Assembly (NCBI RefSeq): GCF_000003815.2
Contig: NW_023365716.1
Coordinates: forward strand, 583,628-609,316
Origin: Branchiostoma floridae
Lineage: Eukaryota > Chordata > Leptocardii > Amphioxiformes > Branchiostomatidae
Reading direction: 5' to 3'
DNA: 25,689 nucleotides
The position numbers were made by a program, and so were the translations under genes. Under the pieces are notes generated by a model. That model did no database searches. It was not told the origin of the DNA and worked only from the letters and a program-made list of their open reading frames with translations. Below are positions 9,019 through 17,695 of this stretch, in pieces; the first letter of the stretch is position 1, and the number at the start of each line of letters is the position of its first letter.

Positions 9019-9166
9019 CGGCGACGTTCCTACAACTACAGATGAGGCAGTTCTACGCACTGACATGACCGGAAGCGGAAATGACGACACCGCAGACGTC
9101 ACCTCTCCAGGTCCCGGTGATGCTGACCCTGGAGGAGCATCTACCAACTCCGTGACCTTGTCATGA
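9019..9166 (+). CDS. Gene C terminal exon, acidic Thr/Gly/Pro-rich tail
   Basis: The same 48-codon frame as gene B, differing by one residue (Met for Val in RTDMTG). It enters in phase 2 after catgtgtag and ends TLS-TGA. An in-frame TGA lies shortly upstream of the acceptor (near 8975), so the exon cannot extend far left. The antisense strand is also open over this stretch, which I take as a by-product of composition. Confidence 0.55.
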
Positions 9167-9240
9167 AGCAACTCAAGTAGCACTCGTGCAAGGTCATCGG
9201 GCCAGACCAGTGAGGATCTTACAGGGGTGTGTTATGTTTG

Positions 9241-9390
9241 NNNNNNNNNNNNNNNNNNNNNNNNNNNNNNNNNNNNNNNNNNNNNNNNNNNNNNNNNNNN
9301 NNNNNNNNNNNNNNNNNNNNNNNNNNNNNNNNNNNNNNNNNNNNNNNNNNNNNNNNNNNNNNNNNNNNNNNNNNNNNNNNNNNNNNNNNN
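9241..9390. other. Assembly gap (150 N)
   Basis: Run of N inside the gene C 3' UTR. The homologous part of gene B (about 5837-5994) suggests that roughly this amount is missing. Confidence 1.
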
Positions 9391-9834
9391 GTAGCTTTAT
9401 AGGAATGTACAATAGTTCGCTTAAACATTCCAGTAAAATTGACCTTATGCAAACAGTCGGCAATAACAGCAAAGTCAGCCTATTAATAGCCCTTTTGTAC
9501 GAACGAACGCCAAACGCATTGGTCAGTTTTATAAGGTAATGTAGCATTCATGCATATCTGTAATACCAACTTTACACTGTTGTATTTAGAACAGTTCGGG
9601 ATGTGCTACAGAAGAGTCCATATCCTCACATAGAACCCTTTAAGCCGATACTGTCCATCAACCAAGTGCAAATTGTAAGCCGGTAATCATCGTAGCTTCG
9701 GTTAGGAGCGCCCCCGTGCGGATTATTTTAGCAATGGCAGCTGTATTGTGTGTTCAATGAATCATGACTCGGTGTCTCTTCTCTGTTCTGTTGAGGATTC
9801 TGGCTTCACGTGTACGGTAGAGAGGGGTGTATAC

Positions 9835-9840
9835 AATAAA
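9835..9840 (+). terminator. Gene C poly(A) signal AATAAA
   Basis: AATAAA in the conserved gtatacaataaagaaatag block shared with gene D. Confidence 0.7.
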
Positions 9841-9898
9841 GAAATAGTAAAGATTAAGTTGTACTTTTGTCTACTTATTTTTTGTGTGAAATCTGTGT

Positions 9899-9928
9899 AG
9901 GTGTGTGTGTGCGCGCGCGCGTCTCGGA

Positions 9929-9987
<59 letters not shown>

Positions 9988-10022
9988 CGTCTCGGAATGT
10001 GTGTGTGTGTGTGTGCGTGTTT
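9899..10022. repeat. (GT)n microsatellite with duplicated CGCGCG module
   Basis: GT runs contain two copies of a gcgcgcgcgcgtctcggaat module, about 70 bp apart. The tract lies between the gene C poly(A) region and gene D. Confidence 0.95.
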
Positions 10023-10110
10023 GTAGAAAAAATAAGTCGCAAGATATTGGCCTGGTATCTATTCTAGCATTCAAGGAAAGGCGCGTGCGGAGTACGGGAG
10101 CGGGAAAGTG

Positions 10111-10172
10111 TAGCAGACTGAAGTGGTGACCTGAGAAGAAGACTGAGACCCGGGTTCGACCTGAGCCTCCCC
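10111..10172 (+). promoter_or_regulatory. tRNA-like A/B-box block upstream of gene D
   Basis: TAGCAGACTGAAGTGG at 10111 and GGTTCGAC at 10153, 42 bp apart, as before genes C and E. Confidence 0.45.
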
Positions 10173-10221
10173 CGGGAACCATTGGTGGTTCGCCCCCCGC
10201 ATTCGAACCCTGTCTGAAATA

Positions 10222-10245
10222 TTAACGGTTTGTCCCTCCGCACAG
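10222..10245 (+). promoter_or_regulatory. Conserved leader block ending CCTCCGCACAG, gene D
   Basis: Same block as in the other copies. Here only 41 bp separate it from the ATG because part of the following leader is missing. Confidence 0.45.
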
Positions 10246-10285
10246 TTCCAAGTACAGACCTGTCCGAGATCCAGGCGGCACAAAA

Positions 10286-10458
10286 ATGAGGCTGTCCGGC
10301 GGGGTTCTATACCTGTTCCTGGCGCTAACTGTGGTCAGTGCCGCACCGATCCACCCCGTAGGGAGACGGTCTGTGCTCGTTGGTTTCAAGCTCGTGGACG
10401 CTATCACATGGAATCCACGCGCGGAAAACACTCCGGACGAACTCTTCGCCTTGATTAA
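10286..10458 (+). CDS. Gene D exon 1: signal peptide, pro-segment, variable segment
   Basis: The leader MRLSGGVLYLFLALTVVSA has three small changes from the others. It is followed by APIHPVGRR ending in the dibasic Arg27-Arg28 and a variable segment (starts SVLVGFKLVDAITW, ends TPDELFALI) not shared with other copies. There are 57 full codons; the donor TTAA|GTACGT is phase 2, the same junction style as gene B. Spliced to 12520 (junction codon AAC) it predicts a 103-aa preprotein. Secreted; function unknown. Confidence 0.8.
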
Positions 10459-10564
10459 GTACGTACGTTTTATGTGTACGATCCGATGATATTCCAATGT
10501 TTAGCATATTACCATATTTGCAGGGGGTTATCTGAGCAATATACCCAAATACCGATGAGTATAC

Positions 10565-11115
10565 TATGTACTAATGGTCACTTGTACAGGTCTGACTTTA
10601 TATCAATGGCCAGGGGGTCCTTATGTAGAGGTGGTAACTAGTACAGGTTTGACTGTATATCAATGGCCAGGTGGTCCACATGTAGAGCTGGTCACTTGTA
10701 CAGGTTTGACTGTGTATAAATGACCAGGTGGTCCTTATGTGGAGGTTCTCACTAGTACAGGTTTGACTTTATATCAATGGCCAGGTAGTCCTTATGTAGA
10801 GGTGGTAACTAGTACAGGTTTGACTGTATATCAATGGCCAGGTGGTCCTTATGTAGAGGTGGTAACTAGTACAGGTTTGACTGTATATCAATAGCCAGGT
10901 GGTTCTTATGTAGAGGTGGTAACTAGTACAGGTTTGACTTTATATCAATGGCCAAGTGGTCCACATGTAGAGCTGGTCACTTGTACAGGTTTGACTGTGT
11001 ATCAATGGTCAGGTGGTCCTTATGTGGAGGTTGTCACTTGTACAGGTTTGACTGTGTATCAATGGTCAGGTGGTCCTTATGTACTATGATGTAGAGTTGG
11101 TCACTAGAAAAGGTT
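10565..11115 (+). repeat. 57-bp minisatellite, about nine units
   Basis: The landmark ggtttgact recurs at spacings of 58, 57, 57, 57, 58, 56, 57, 57 and then 67 bp. Each unit reads roughly: cacttgtacaggtttgact, then a stretch ending aatggccaggtgg, then tccttatgtagagg. Genes B, C and E have only one or two degenerate units at the same place. The array contains in-frame stops and length changes, so it is not coding. Confidence 0.92.
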
Positions 11116-11211
11116 TGACTGAACCACTCTGTGTATATTTGAGTTGGGATGCGGAGTTTCCCAGTCAGACTGTCAACAGTTCTTAGTTTTACTGTGAAAC
11201 CGACTTTTATG

Positions 11212-11391
11212 CTAATCTCCAAGCAGATCCTGCGATGGCATAAGATAGTACTAAACTGGCCAAGGAGTGTAGTCAGCCAAGAGGTGTCCAGACCACTTGC
11301 CCAGGTAGCGAAAAACACTCCGAGGCCGGCTTCACTCCTCTGGCAGCTTTTGATACTATCGTATACTACCGTAGGATCTGCTTGGATATTA
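11212..11391. mobile_element. Mutator-like MITE with 9-bp target duplication in gene D
   Basis: The ends TAATCTCCAAGCAGATCCT and (right, complemented) TAATATCCAAGCAGATCC are inverted repeats of about 36 bp. The element is flanked by CTTTTATGC on both sides. Genes C and E have the single uninterrupted acttttatgccc at the homologous site. Confidence 0.8.
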
Positions 11392-12094
11392 CTTTTATGC
11401 CGCCCGTTAGTGCACTTCGTCTAGTAACTATAGTTTAAGGTACTGTCTGTACTTGTAGCACAATGCACAAGACTCTTCTTTACGTTGTTGCTATACAATG
11501 TCATGCGACAACTTTGACCCGCATACCTGCACGATTGGTGCATATTCGCTACTCAGGCTTCCTTTCGTGGCTTGTTGATCTTTTGCATACGTATTAGAGC
11601 AGTTCGGTCCGTGCTGGGTTGACAGTAAAGAAGGGAAGCTTGTTGATGAAAACTCTCATTGTATGCAAATGAGAGTCTCTATGTTGCCATATAGGTATCG
11701 AGTTTCACTACGCGATACTAACAAATTTTCAGCAGATCTCCTGTTTCAATTGCAACACCATATATTCCTCATACTTACTTAGGGTTATGGTATTGATTAT
11801 GCAATAGTAGTTGTTCAAATTGGGTAATAAAGTATTTATCATTTCTAGATATACAATGCGTAACACCAGATGAACTTGGCTACAAGCCATGTTTTGGTGT
11901 TCAGATCCAACAGACACACCTGTGCGTGACTTTCTCTGTGCTGACAATGGCCTGACAAAGAAACGTCCGTGACTTGAATATGAGTGCATCGGCCGTGAAT
12001 GTCATCGATTACAGCCTGTATAAAGTACTGAGCAGATAACTTATCATGGTTTTAACAAAGTGATGTTGTAAATTGCTTATTGTGCTGTTATACT

Positions 12095-12198
12095 GTAGCC
12101 CGAGTACCATCCCCCGTAGTGACCGCTGGCTCAATGCTAAATTCGCTTGCTATTAACCACGGAGCCAGCGGTCACTACGGAGGATGGTACTCAGGCTA
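12095..12198. mobile_element. 104-bp foldback MITE, copy in gene D
   Basis: Same arms as in B and C, with a slightly longer loop. GTTATACT lies on both sides (12087-12094 and 12199-12206). Confidence 0.85.
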
Positions 12199-12519
12199 GT
12201 TATACTACTGCACAACGTAATTCTGTTCAAGCAGACAGACCCGAAAACATAGCCTCCTAAGCGAAGGTAGAAACGGACTGTAAACCGGGAGTACTGTTCA
12301 GTTCCTGGGGAGGGGGGCTGGTGCAGGCAAAACACACGCTCGCCGTGTCATGATCACGTGGAAAGATCAGCACGATCTTGATTTTGAGCCCCCCAGTGTG
12401 TGACCTTGGTAGAATGGTACTGCAACAGAACTTCTGTTTTGTGTATCTTTTATCCTGAACATGGTATGGTCCTGTTGATACTGTACAATCATTAACACTG
12501 GAGATGTTCCCATGTGCAG

Positions 12520-12658
12520 CGGTGACCTATCAGGTGGGACAATTCTTCGTACTGACGTCATTGGAAGCAGAAATGACGACCCCGCTGACGTCACCTCTCC
12601 AGGTACCGGTGATGCTGACCCTGGCGGAGCATCTACCAACTCCGTGACCTTTTCATGA
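12520..12658 (+). CDS. Gene D terminal exon, acidic Gly/Pro-rich tail
   Basis: Enters in phase 2 after catgtgcag and reads 45 codons (starts GDLSGGTILRTDVIG, ends STNSVTFS) to TGA. It is exactly three codons shorter than B and C, and the frame is kept through many substitutions. The acceptor is slightly better than in the others (gcag rather than gtag). The tail is acidic and lacks cysteine. Confidence 0.55.
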
Positions 12659-13335
12659 AGCAACTCAAGTAGGACCCGGCCAAGGTGATCGGGCCAGACC
12701 ACTAAGGATCTTAGAGGCTGTGTTATGGTTGAAGACGTATTTCTCTTCTTTTCTGACGACATAGGTCGGTTAGCAAGTTTAAAATTATTAGCCTAAAGTC
12801 ACAATGGCTGAATTAGTTGTAGGGTCTTTCTTTAAATCAGGTGTGGACTTTTGGGTCTACTTTTGATCTTTTACCACTCAGTAGCTTTATAGGAATGTAA
12901 AACAGTACAATTGGACTAATGCAAACAGTCAGCAATAACAGCAAAGTCAGCCTATTAATAGCCCTTTTGTACGAACGAACGCCAAACGCTTTGGTCAGTT
13001 TTATAAGGTAATGTAGCATCCATGCATATATATGTAATACCAACTTTACACTGCTATATTAGAACAGTTCAGAATGTGTTACAGAATAGTCCATTTCCTT
13101 ACGTAAAACTCTTTAAACCTATATTCTCCATCAACCAAGTGCAAATTGAAAGCCGGTAATCATCGTAGCTTCGGTTAGGAGCGCCTCCTTGCGGATCATT
13201 TTAGCAATGGCAGCTATCTTGTGTGTTTAGTGAATCATGACTCGGTGTCTCTTCTCTGTTCTGTTGAGGATTTTGGCTTCACGTGTATGTTGAGAGAGGT
13301 GTATACAATAAAGAAATAGTAAAGAGTAAGTTGTA
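12659..13335 (+). other. Gene D 3' UTR
   Basis: Conserved with B and C. It keeps the out-of-frame atgaagcaactcaagtag after the stop and lacks the hairpin region of A and E. It supplies the empty site for the transposon in gene B. Confidence 0.6.
13307..13312 (+). terminator. Gene D poly(A) signal AATAAA
   Basis: AATAAA in the conserved gtatacaataaagaaatag block. Confidence 0.7.
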
Positions 13336-13357
13336 CTTCTGTCTACTTATGTGACAT

Positions 13358-13445
13358 GGTGTGTGTGTGCGCGTGCGTGCGTGTGTGTGTGCGCGCGCGC
13401 GTCTCGGAATGTATTACGTGTATGTATGTATGTGTGTATGTGTGA
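13358..13445. repeat. (GT)n microsatellite, D/E intergenic
   Basis: A shorter version of the tract before gene C, with the same gcgcgcgcgtctcggaatgt module. Confidence 0.93.
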
Positions 13446-13522
13446 GAGTATGTGTACGTGTTTGTAGAAAAAAAATAAGTATCTAAGGAAAGACGTGTGA
13501 GGAGTAATAAAGCGGGAGAGTG

Positions 13523-13582
13523 TAGCAGACTGAAGTGGTGGCCTGAGAAGAAGACTGAATGACGGGTTCGAACTGAGCCCCC
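13523..13582 (+). promoter_or_regulatory. tRNA-like A/B-box block upstream of gene E
   Basis: TAGCAGACTGAAGTGG at 13523 and GGTTCGAAC at 13565, 42 bp apart. Almost identical to the block before gene C. Confidence 0.45.
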
Positions 13583-13641
13583 CTCCCCCCTCCCCCGAAT
13601 CATTAATGGTTAATTAACCCCGTCGCATTCGGACCCTCTCC

Positions 13642-13671
13642 GAAACATTAACGGTTCGTCCCTCCGCACAG
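13642..13671 (+). promoter_or_regulatory. Conserved leader block ending CTCCGCACAG, gene E
   Basis: Same conserved block, 61 bp before the ATG. Confidence 0.45.
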
Positions 13672-13731
13672 TCCCAAGTCGTCTCGCCCAAGTACAGACC
13701 GTCCTGACCCACAGAGCCACGCGACGCAAAG

Positions 13732-13919
13732 ATGAGACCGTCCGGCGGAGTTCTATACCTGTTCCTGGCGCTAGCTTTGGTCCGTGCTGCGCCTGGCCAC
13801 CCGCTAGCGAGACGGTCTATTGTCGTTGATTACAACATCAAGGATGTTGCGGATGCAGCGAATCCAGACTCGAACATCAAAGACATGATGAACAACGTAC
13901 TTCAGGAAGCTTTAGACAG
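13732..13919 (+). CDS. Gene E exon 1: signal peptide, pro-segment, variable segment
   Basis: The leader MRPSGGVLYLFLALALVRA is followed by APGHPLARR with dibasic Arg27-Arg28. The variable segment is nearly that of gene C (SIVVDYNIKDVADAANPD..., ending NNVLQEALD), 62 full codons, with phase-2 donor GACAG|GTAGGT. Spliced to 15439 (junction AGC) it predicts a 114-aa preprotein. The C/E likeness extends upstream over the whole intergenic region, pointing to a recent duplication or conversion. Confidence 0.8.
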
Positions 13920-15438
13920 GTAGGTAGGTTGGAAGGAATTGGTCCCTATGTATAGTTGGTCACTAGAAAAGGTTCGACTGCAGTGTCTTTCAATGTCCAG
14001 GTAGTTCCTAATATGTAGAGGTAGTGACTTGTACAGTTTCCCAGTTTATGACTGTAAACAGACTTTTATGCCCACCGTTGGAACACGAAGGGACAAATAA
14101 TTAATTAACCGGATCAAGTTCTGTCAGGTTCGTCGTATATGTCGGCCGTCGTACGATTTTGATGTCGCTGAGAACTTTCAAGCAGGCTGTGACAGAACTG
14201 AATGAGAAGAAGATCTACTGGAAATGGAAATACAGTGGAAGCCGCTTAGTTGCACACCCAATTTGCTAGCAAATCCCGTCCAATTATCCGGCGTGTGCGA
14301 TAATGCGAAGTTCCCCTGTTGGACCGCACCGCCACGGGATTTGGGGATTCCGTGCAATTGACCGAAGTGTGCGTTTATCCGACGTGAAATTAACTGGTGT
14401 CCACTGTACGCGGTACCAGTTACTTAGTCTAGTAACAACAGTTAATTTAAGCTACAGTGAGTTTCAGCTACTGTCTGTACCTGTAGCACAATGCACATAC
14501 AAGACTCTTGTTTAAGTTGTTGCTTTGCAGTGTCATGGGACAACTTTGGCCTGAATACCTGCATTACTGGTGCGTATCTCCTACTCAGGCTTCCTTTCGT
14601 GGCTTGTTGATCTTTTGCATACGTAAACAGTTCGGGCCGTGCTGGGGTCACAGTAAAGAAGGGAAGCTTGTTGATGAAAACTCTCCTAATATGTATGCAA
14701 ATGGGAGTCTCTATGACGTCATTAGGTATATCGAGTTTCACAACGCAATGCCAACACATTTCCTTTACACATCCTTTTGATTCAGTTCCACCACTTTACT
14801 GTTGATTATAAAATAGCAATTGGCAATAAAGTTATTTCCTCTACCTGAGATCATTATTGACATGGACATGTGATACTCAACATTAAATCAACTTGGCTAC
14901 AATGTTTCAAGTGTTCAGAACCAACAGATACACCTGAGCATGACTTTCTCGGTGCTGATAATGATCTGGTAAACAAACGCTCGTGACATGAATATGAGTT
15001 CATCGGCCGTAAATGTCACCGATCACAGTCTGTATAAAATGCCGGGCAGCGCACTTAAACTTGTCAGCGGTCTAGCTAGTGATGTTACAAAATGCTTCCT
15101 GTGTGCTGTAATACCTTACATACAACGTCATTCTGTTCAAGCACACAGCAGACACCCCCAAAAACATAAACTTCTAGTATATCTATAGTCGAAGCCAAAA
15201 ATCAGACATTTCAACAATTGCAGAATCGATCCCTCTCTCTCAAAAAAACAAAGCAAAAACAAAAATAGAAGACTGAATTTCCTGCCACCGCATCAAAGGC
15301 TTGATTTTGAGCCCCCTGATGTGTGACCTTGGTACTGCAACAGAACTTTCGGTTTCTATATCTTTCATCCTCACATGGCATGGTCTAACAATATTGATAT
15401 TGTACAATAGTTAACATTGCAAATGTTTCCATGTGTAG
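13920..15438 (+). other. Gene E intron
   Basis: An intron of 1.5 kb. The first half is close to gene C but carries a pogo-like element (14233-14406). The second half is more diverged and has no foldback MITE: gtgctgtaatac runs directly into acaacgtcattctg near 15105-15135. Confidence 0.6.
14233..14406. mobile_element. pogo/Tigger-like MITE with TA target in gene E
   Basis: The ends CAGTGGAAGCC and GGTGTCCACTG (inverted) are flanked by TA on both sides. Gene C has the empty site aaatacgcggtacc at about 7890-7903. Ends of CAGTG type and a TA target fit pogo-type Tc1/mariner elements. It is 174 bp with no transposase. Confidence 0.85.
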
Positions 15439-15595
15439 CCCCGGCGTACTGCCCATGTTTGTTCACACTACTACGGTTGGGCATGCCCTACGTGCTGACG
15501 TCACCGGAAATGACGACACCGGAGACGTCACCTCACCAGGTCCAGGTGATGCTGACCCTGAAAGAGCATCTGCCGACTCCGTGACCTTGTCGTGA
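15439..15595 (+). CDS. Gene E terminal exon, most diverged tail
   Basis: Enters in phase 2 after catgtgtag and reads 51 codons (starts PGVLPMFVHTTTVGHALRAD, ends ADSVTLS) to TGA. It is three codons longer than B and C and six longer than D, so all differences keep the frame, although the first third is unlike the others. The sequence after the stop (gtgaagaaactgatgtag) keeps the remnant of the gene A frame. Confidence 0.5.
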
Positions 15596-15756
15596 AGAAA
15601 CTGATGTAGGACCCGGTCAAGGTCATCGGGCCAGACCACTGAGGATCTTAGAGGGGTGTGTTATGGTTGAAAACTGATTTCTTCATTTCTGACGACATAG
15701 GTCGGTTAGCAAGTTTAAAATTATTGACCAACAAACTAACGGATTCAAAACATAAG

Positions 15757-15948
15757 AGGGTCTGCATGGGGTTCCTGACAACGATTTACGCTAAATTCGG
15801 GATGGCTGACTACGTTAGATTCACGAAGGCTACCTACGTTTTACGCTTCATCCCACTACGAATTACGTAAAATAAAATAGCTTCTCTACGAATTACGGGA
15901 AATTAAAAAGGCCTGCCTACGCCTTACGGAAAAGAGCATGCAGACCCT
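15757..15948. mobile_element. hAT-like MITE in gene E 3' UTR
   Basis: The ends AGGGTCTGCATG and CATGCAGACCCT are perfect inverted repeats. The flanks AACATAAG and CACATAAG form an 8-bp target duplication with one mismatch. The interior has four units of ctacgnnttacg at about 30-bp spacing. Confidence 0.8.
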
Positions 15949-15961
15949 CACATAAGAAAAA

Positions 15962-16014
15962 CAGTGGATACCATCTGAAACGTCTGACCGTTTTCAAAAC
16001 GTATCCAGTGACTT
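15962..16014 (+). other. Imperfect hairpin in gene E 3' UTR, counterpart of 1597-1648
   Basis: cagtggataccatctgaaac pairs imperfectly with gttttcaaaacgtatccagt. It lies at the position homologous to the strong hairpin in gene A (followed in both by cttgagta). Confidence 0.45.
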
Positions 16015-16639
16015 GAGTAACGTTTGTATTGAGTATGTCATTGAGCATAAAGCTGTATAATAAGGACTCTAAGACTTTCTTGAAAAGCTTCAATATTTTA
16101 CTGCTAACCATTGACAGTATACGATTCATTTGCTCATCCTTCATCGACATTATAATCGTGAGAAAAGGCGACTTTCAATGTATGACATCTAACGATTCAG
16201 TTGTGAACTGCAGCAGGGCCAGGTAAATTTTGATGCAGAATACTAGAAAAAAAAGATGGTGATGAGTTAGCAGAACGCTTTCTTTTGTATTTACTAGCTT
16301 AGACCTAACGCCATAATCTGTGATGGCTGAATCGGTTGTAGGGTCTTTTCTCAAACCAGATGTAGACTTTTTGGACATTTTGTGTTTTTACATAGCAAAC
16401 TTAAAAGTCTTGTATTACAACAGTTCAGAATGTGTTACACAATAGTCCACATTCTTGCCATACAAGTCTTAGAACCGATGCTTGTCATTCACCAAGTACA
16501 ACTTTTAAGGCTACTCAGCTTTGACACTGTGCGACTCCTTGCGGACTATTTTAGTTTTGCATTGACAGTTAAACTGTGTTGTTCAGACACTCTATCTGGG
16601 TGTGGAGGATTTTTGCTTGTGGTGGAAAGGGTTATATGC

Positions 16640-16645
16640 AATAAA
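16640..16645 (+). terminator. Gene E poly(A) signal AATAAA
   Basis: AATAAA in a diverged version (atatgcaataaagaaattt) of the conserved block. Confidence 0.65.
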
Positions 16646-16693
16646 GAAATTTAAAGAGTAAGTTGCACTTGTATCTACTTGGTTTTATGTAAA

Positions 16694-16890
16694 ATGTGTG
16701 TGCGTGCGTGCGCGCGTGTGCGCGTGTGTGTGTATGTATGTGTGTGTGTACGTGTGTGTGTATGTGTGCATATGTGTGTGTATGTGTGTATTTGTGTCTT
16801 CTGTGTGTGTGTGTATGCATGTGTGCGTGTGCGTGTGTGTGTACATGTATGTGTGTATACGTGTGTGTGTGTATGTGTGTGTTTGTGAAA
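16694..16890. repeat. (GT)n microsatellite downstream of gene E
   Basis: GT with GC, TA and CA interruptions, in the same relative place as the tracts after A to D. The Cys/Val ORFs here are translations of the repeat. Confidence 0.95.
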
Positions 16891-16904
16891 CTACTGAAAA
16901 TAAA

Positions 16905-17695
16905 AAGAAGCTAATTTTCCACCACCTCGAAGCAACTTCAGCACAGATTCGAACACTCAGTCCTTTTAATAGTAAAGCGAATCCGATTCTCTGGAAACCC
17001 GTAAAACGAAAGGGTTTATTTTCCCGTGGCGGTGCGGACTAACTCAGCTTACCGTGTGTTTGTTTGTGTAACCGGGAAACCGCGGGTTAGTACGGGGGAG
17101 GGGCTGGAGTGAAGATAGCAGAACGTTTGAAGAGTTGGATCCGATCAATCACTAACGGAACATTTCCCTGGATTGGATCTCTGGACTGTCTTATCTGTCT
17201 TTAGGTGGACTCTCACTGCACTTGCGGCACCGGTGCGGCGCTGCGGGGTTTCCCAACTAGTTTATGGCTATTACAAAGGGCTAGCCCTGCTGACAAAAAC
17301 AGAGACAAGACATATGGATTTTCTGTGTTTGTTTTTGTGTTAAAGTACGAAAAAGGGAAACTAATTTCACCTCGAAGCAACCTCTGACCCTGGTTCGAAC
17401 ACTCAGTGCTTTTTAAGTGAAGCGAATCCGATTCTCTGGAACCCCGTAAAACCAAAAGTTTTATTTTCCCGTGGCGGTGCGGACTAACTCAGCTTACCGT
17501 GTGTTTGTTTGTGTAACCGGGAAACCGCGGGTTAGTACGGGGGAGGGGCTGGAGTAAAGATAGCAGAACGTTTGAAGAGTTGGATCCGATCAATCTGTAA
17601 CGGAACATTTCCCTGGAATGGATCCCTGGACTGTCTTATCTGTCTTTAGGTGGCCTCTCACTGCACTTGCGGCACCGGTGCGGCACTGCGGGGTT
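16905..17695 (+). repeat. Tandem duplication, 445-bp period
   Basis: Two copies (about 16905-17250 and 17350-17695) share gcgaatccgattctctgg, ggtgcggactaactcagctt, aaccgcgggttagtacgg and ggcaccggtgcggc, each exactly 445 bp apart at both ends. The second copy runs into a MITE (17649-17895); the first has only the left terminal repeat of that element. No coding frame is shared. Confidence 0.9.

Larger units (their letters stand above)
9167..9860 (+). other. Gene C 3' UTR, interrupted by a gap
   Basis: Conserved with B and D, including the leftover atgaagcaactcaagtag after the stop. A 150-bp run of N covers 9241-9390. Confidence 0.6.
10459..12519 (+). other. Gene D intron
   Basis: An intron of 2.06 kb. 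In order it holds a 57-bp minisatellite (10565-11115), a Mutator-like element (11212-11391), stretches alignable with B, C and E introns, and the foldback MITE (12095-12198). Confidence 0.6.
15596..16670 (+). other. Gene E 3' UTR, long form
   Basis: Shares with gene A blocks that B, C and D lack, such as gattcatttg.tcatccttcatcgac (near 16124) and aatgtatgacatcta.cgattc (near 16178). It also holds a hAT-like MITE (15757-15948) and an imperfect hairpin (15962-16014). Confidence 0.6.

Noticed and set aside
10565-11115. Minisatellite as a coding repeat (57 = 3 x 19)
   Set aside because: Unit length varies between 56 and 58 and all frames have repeated stops.
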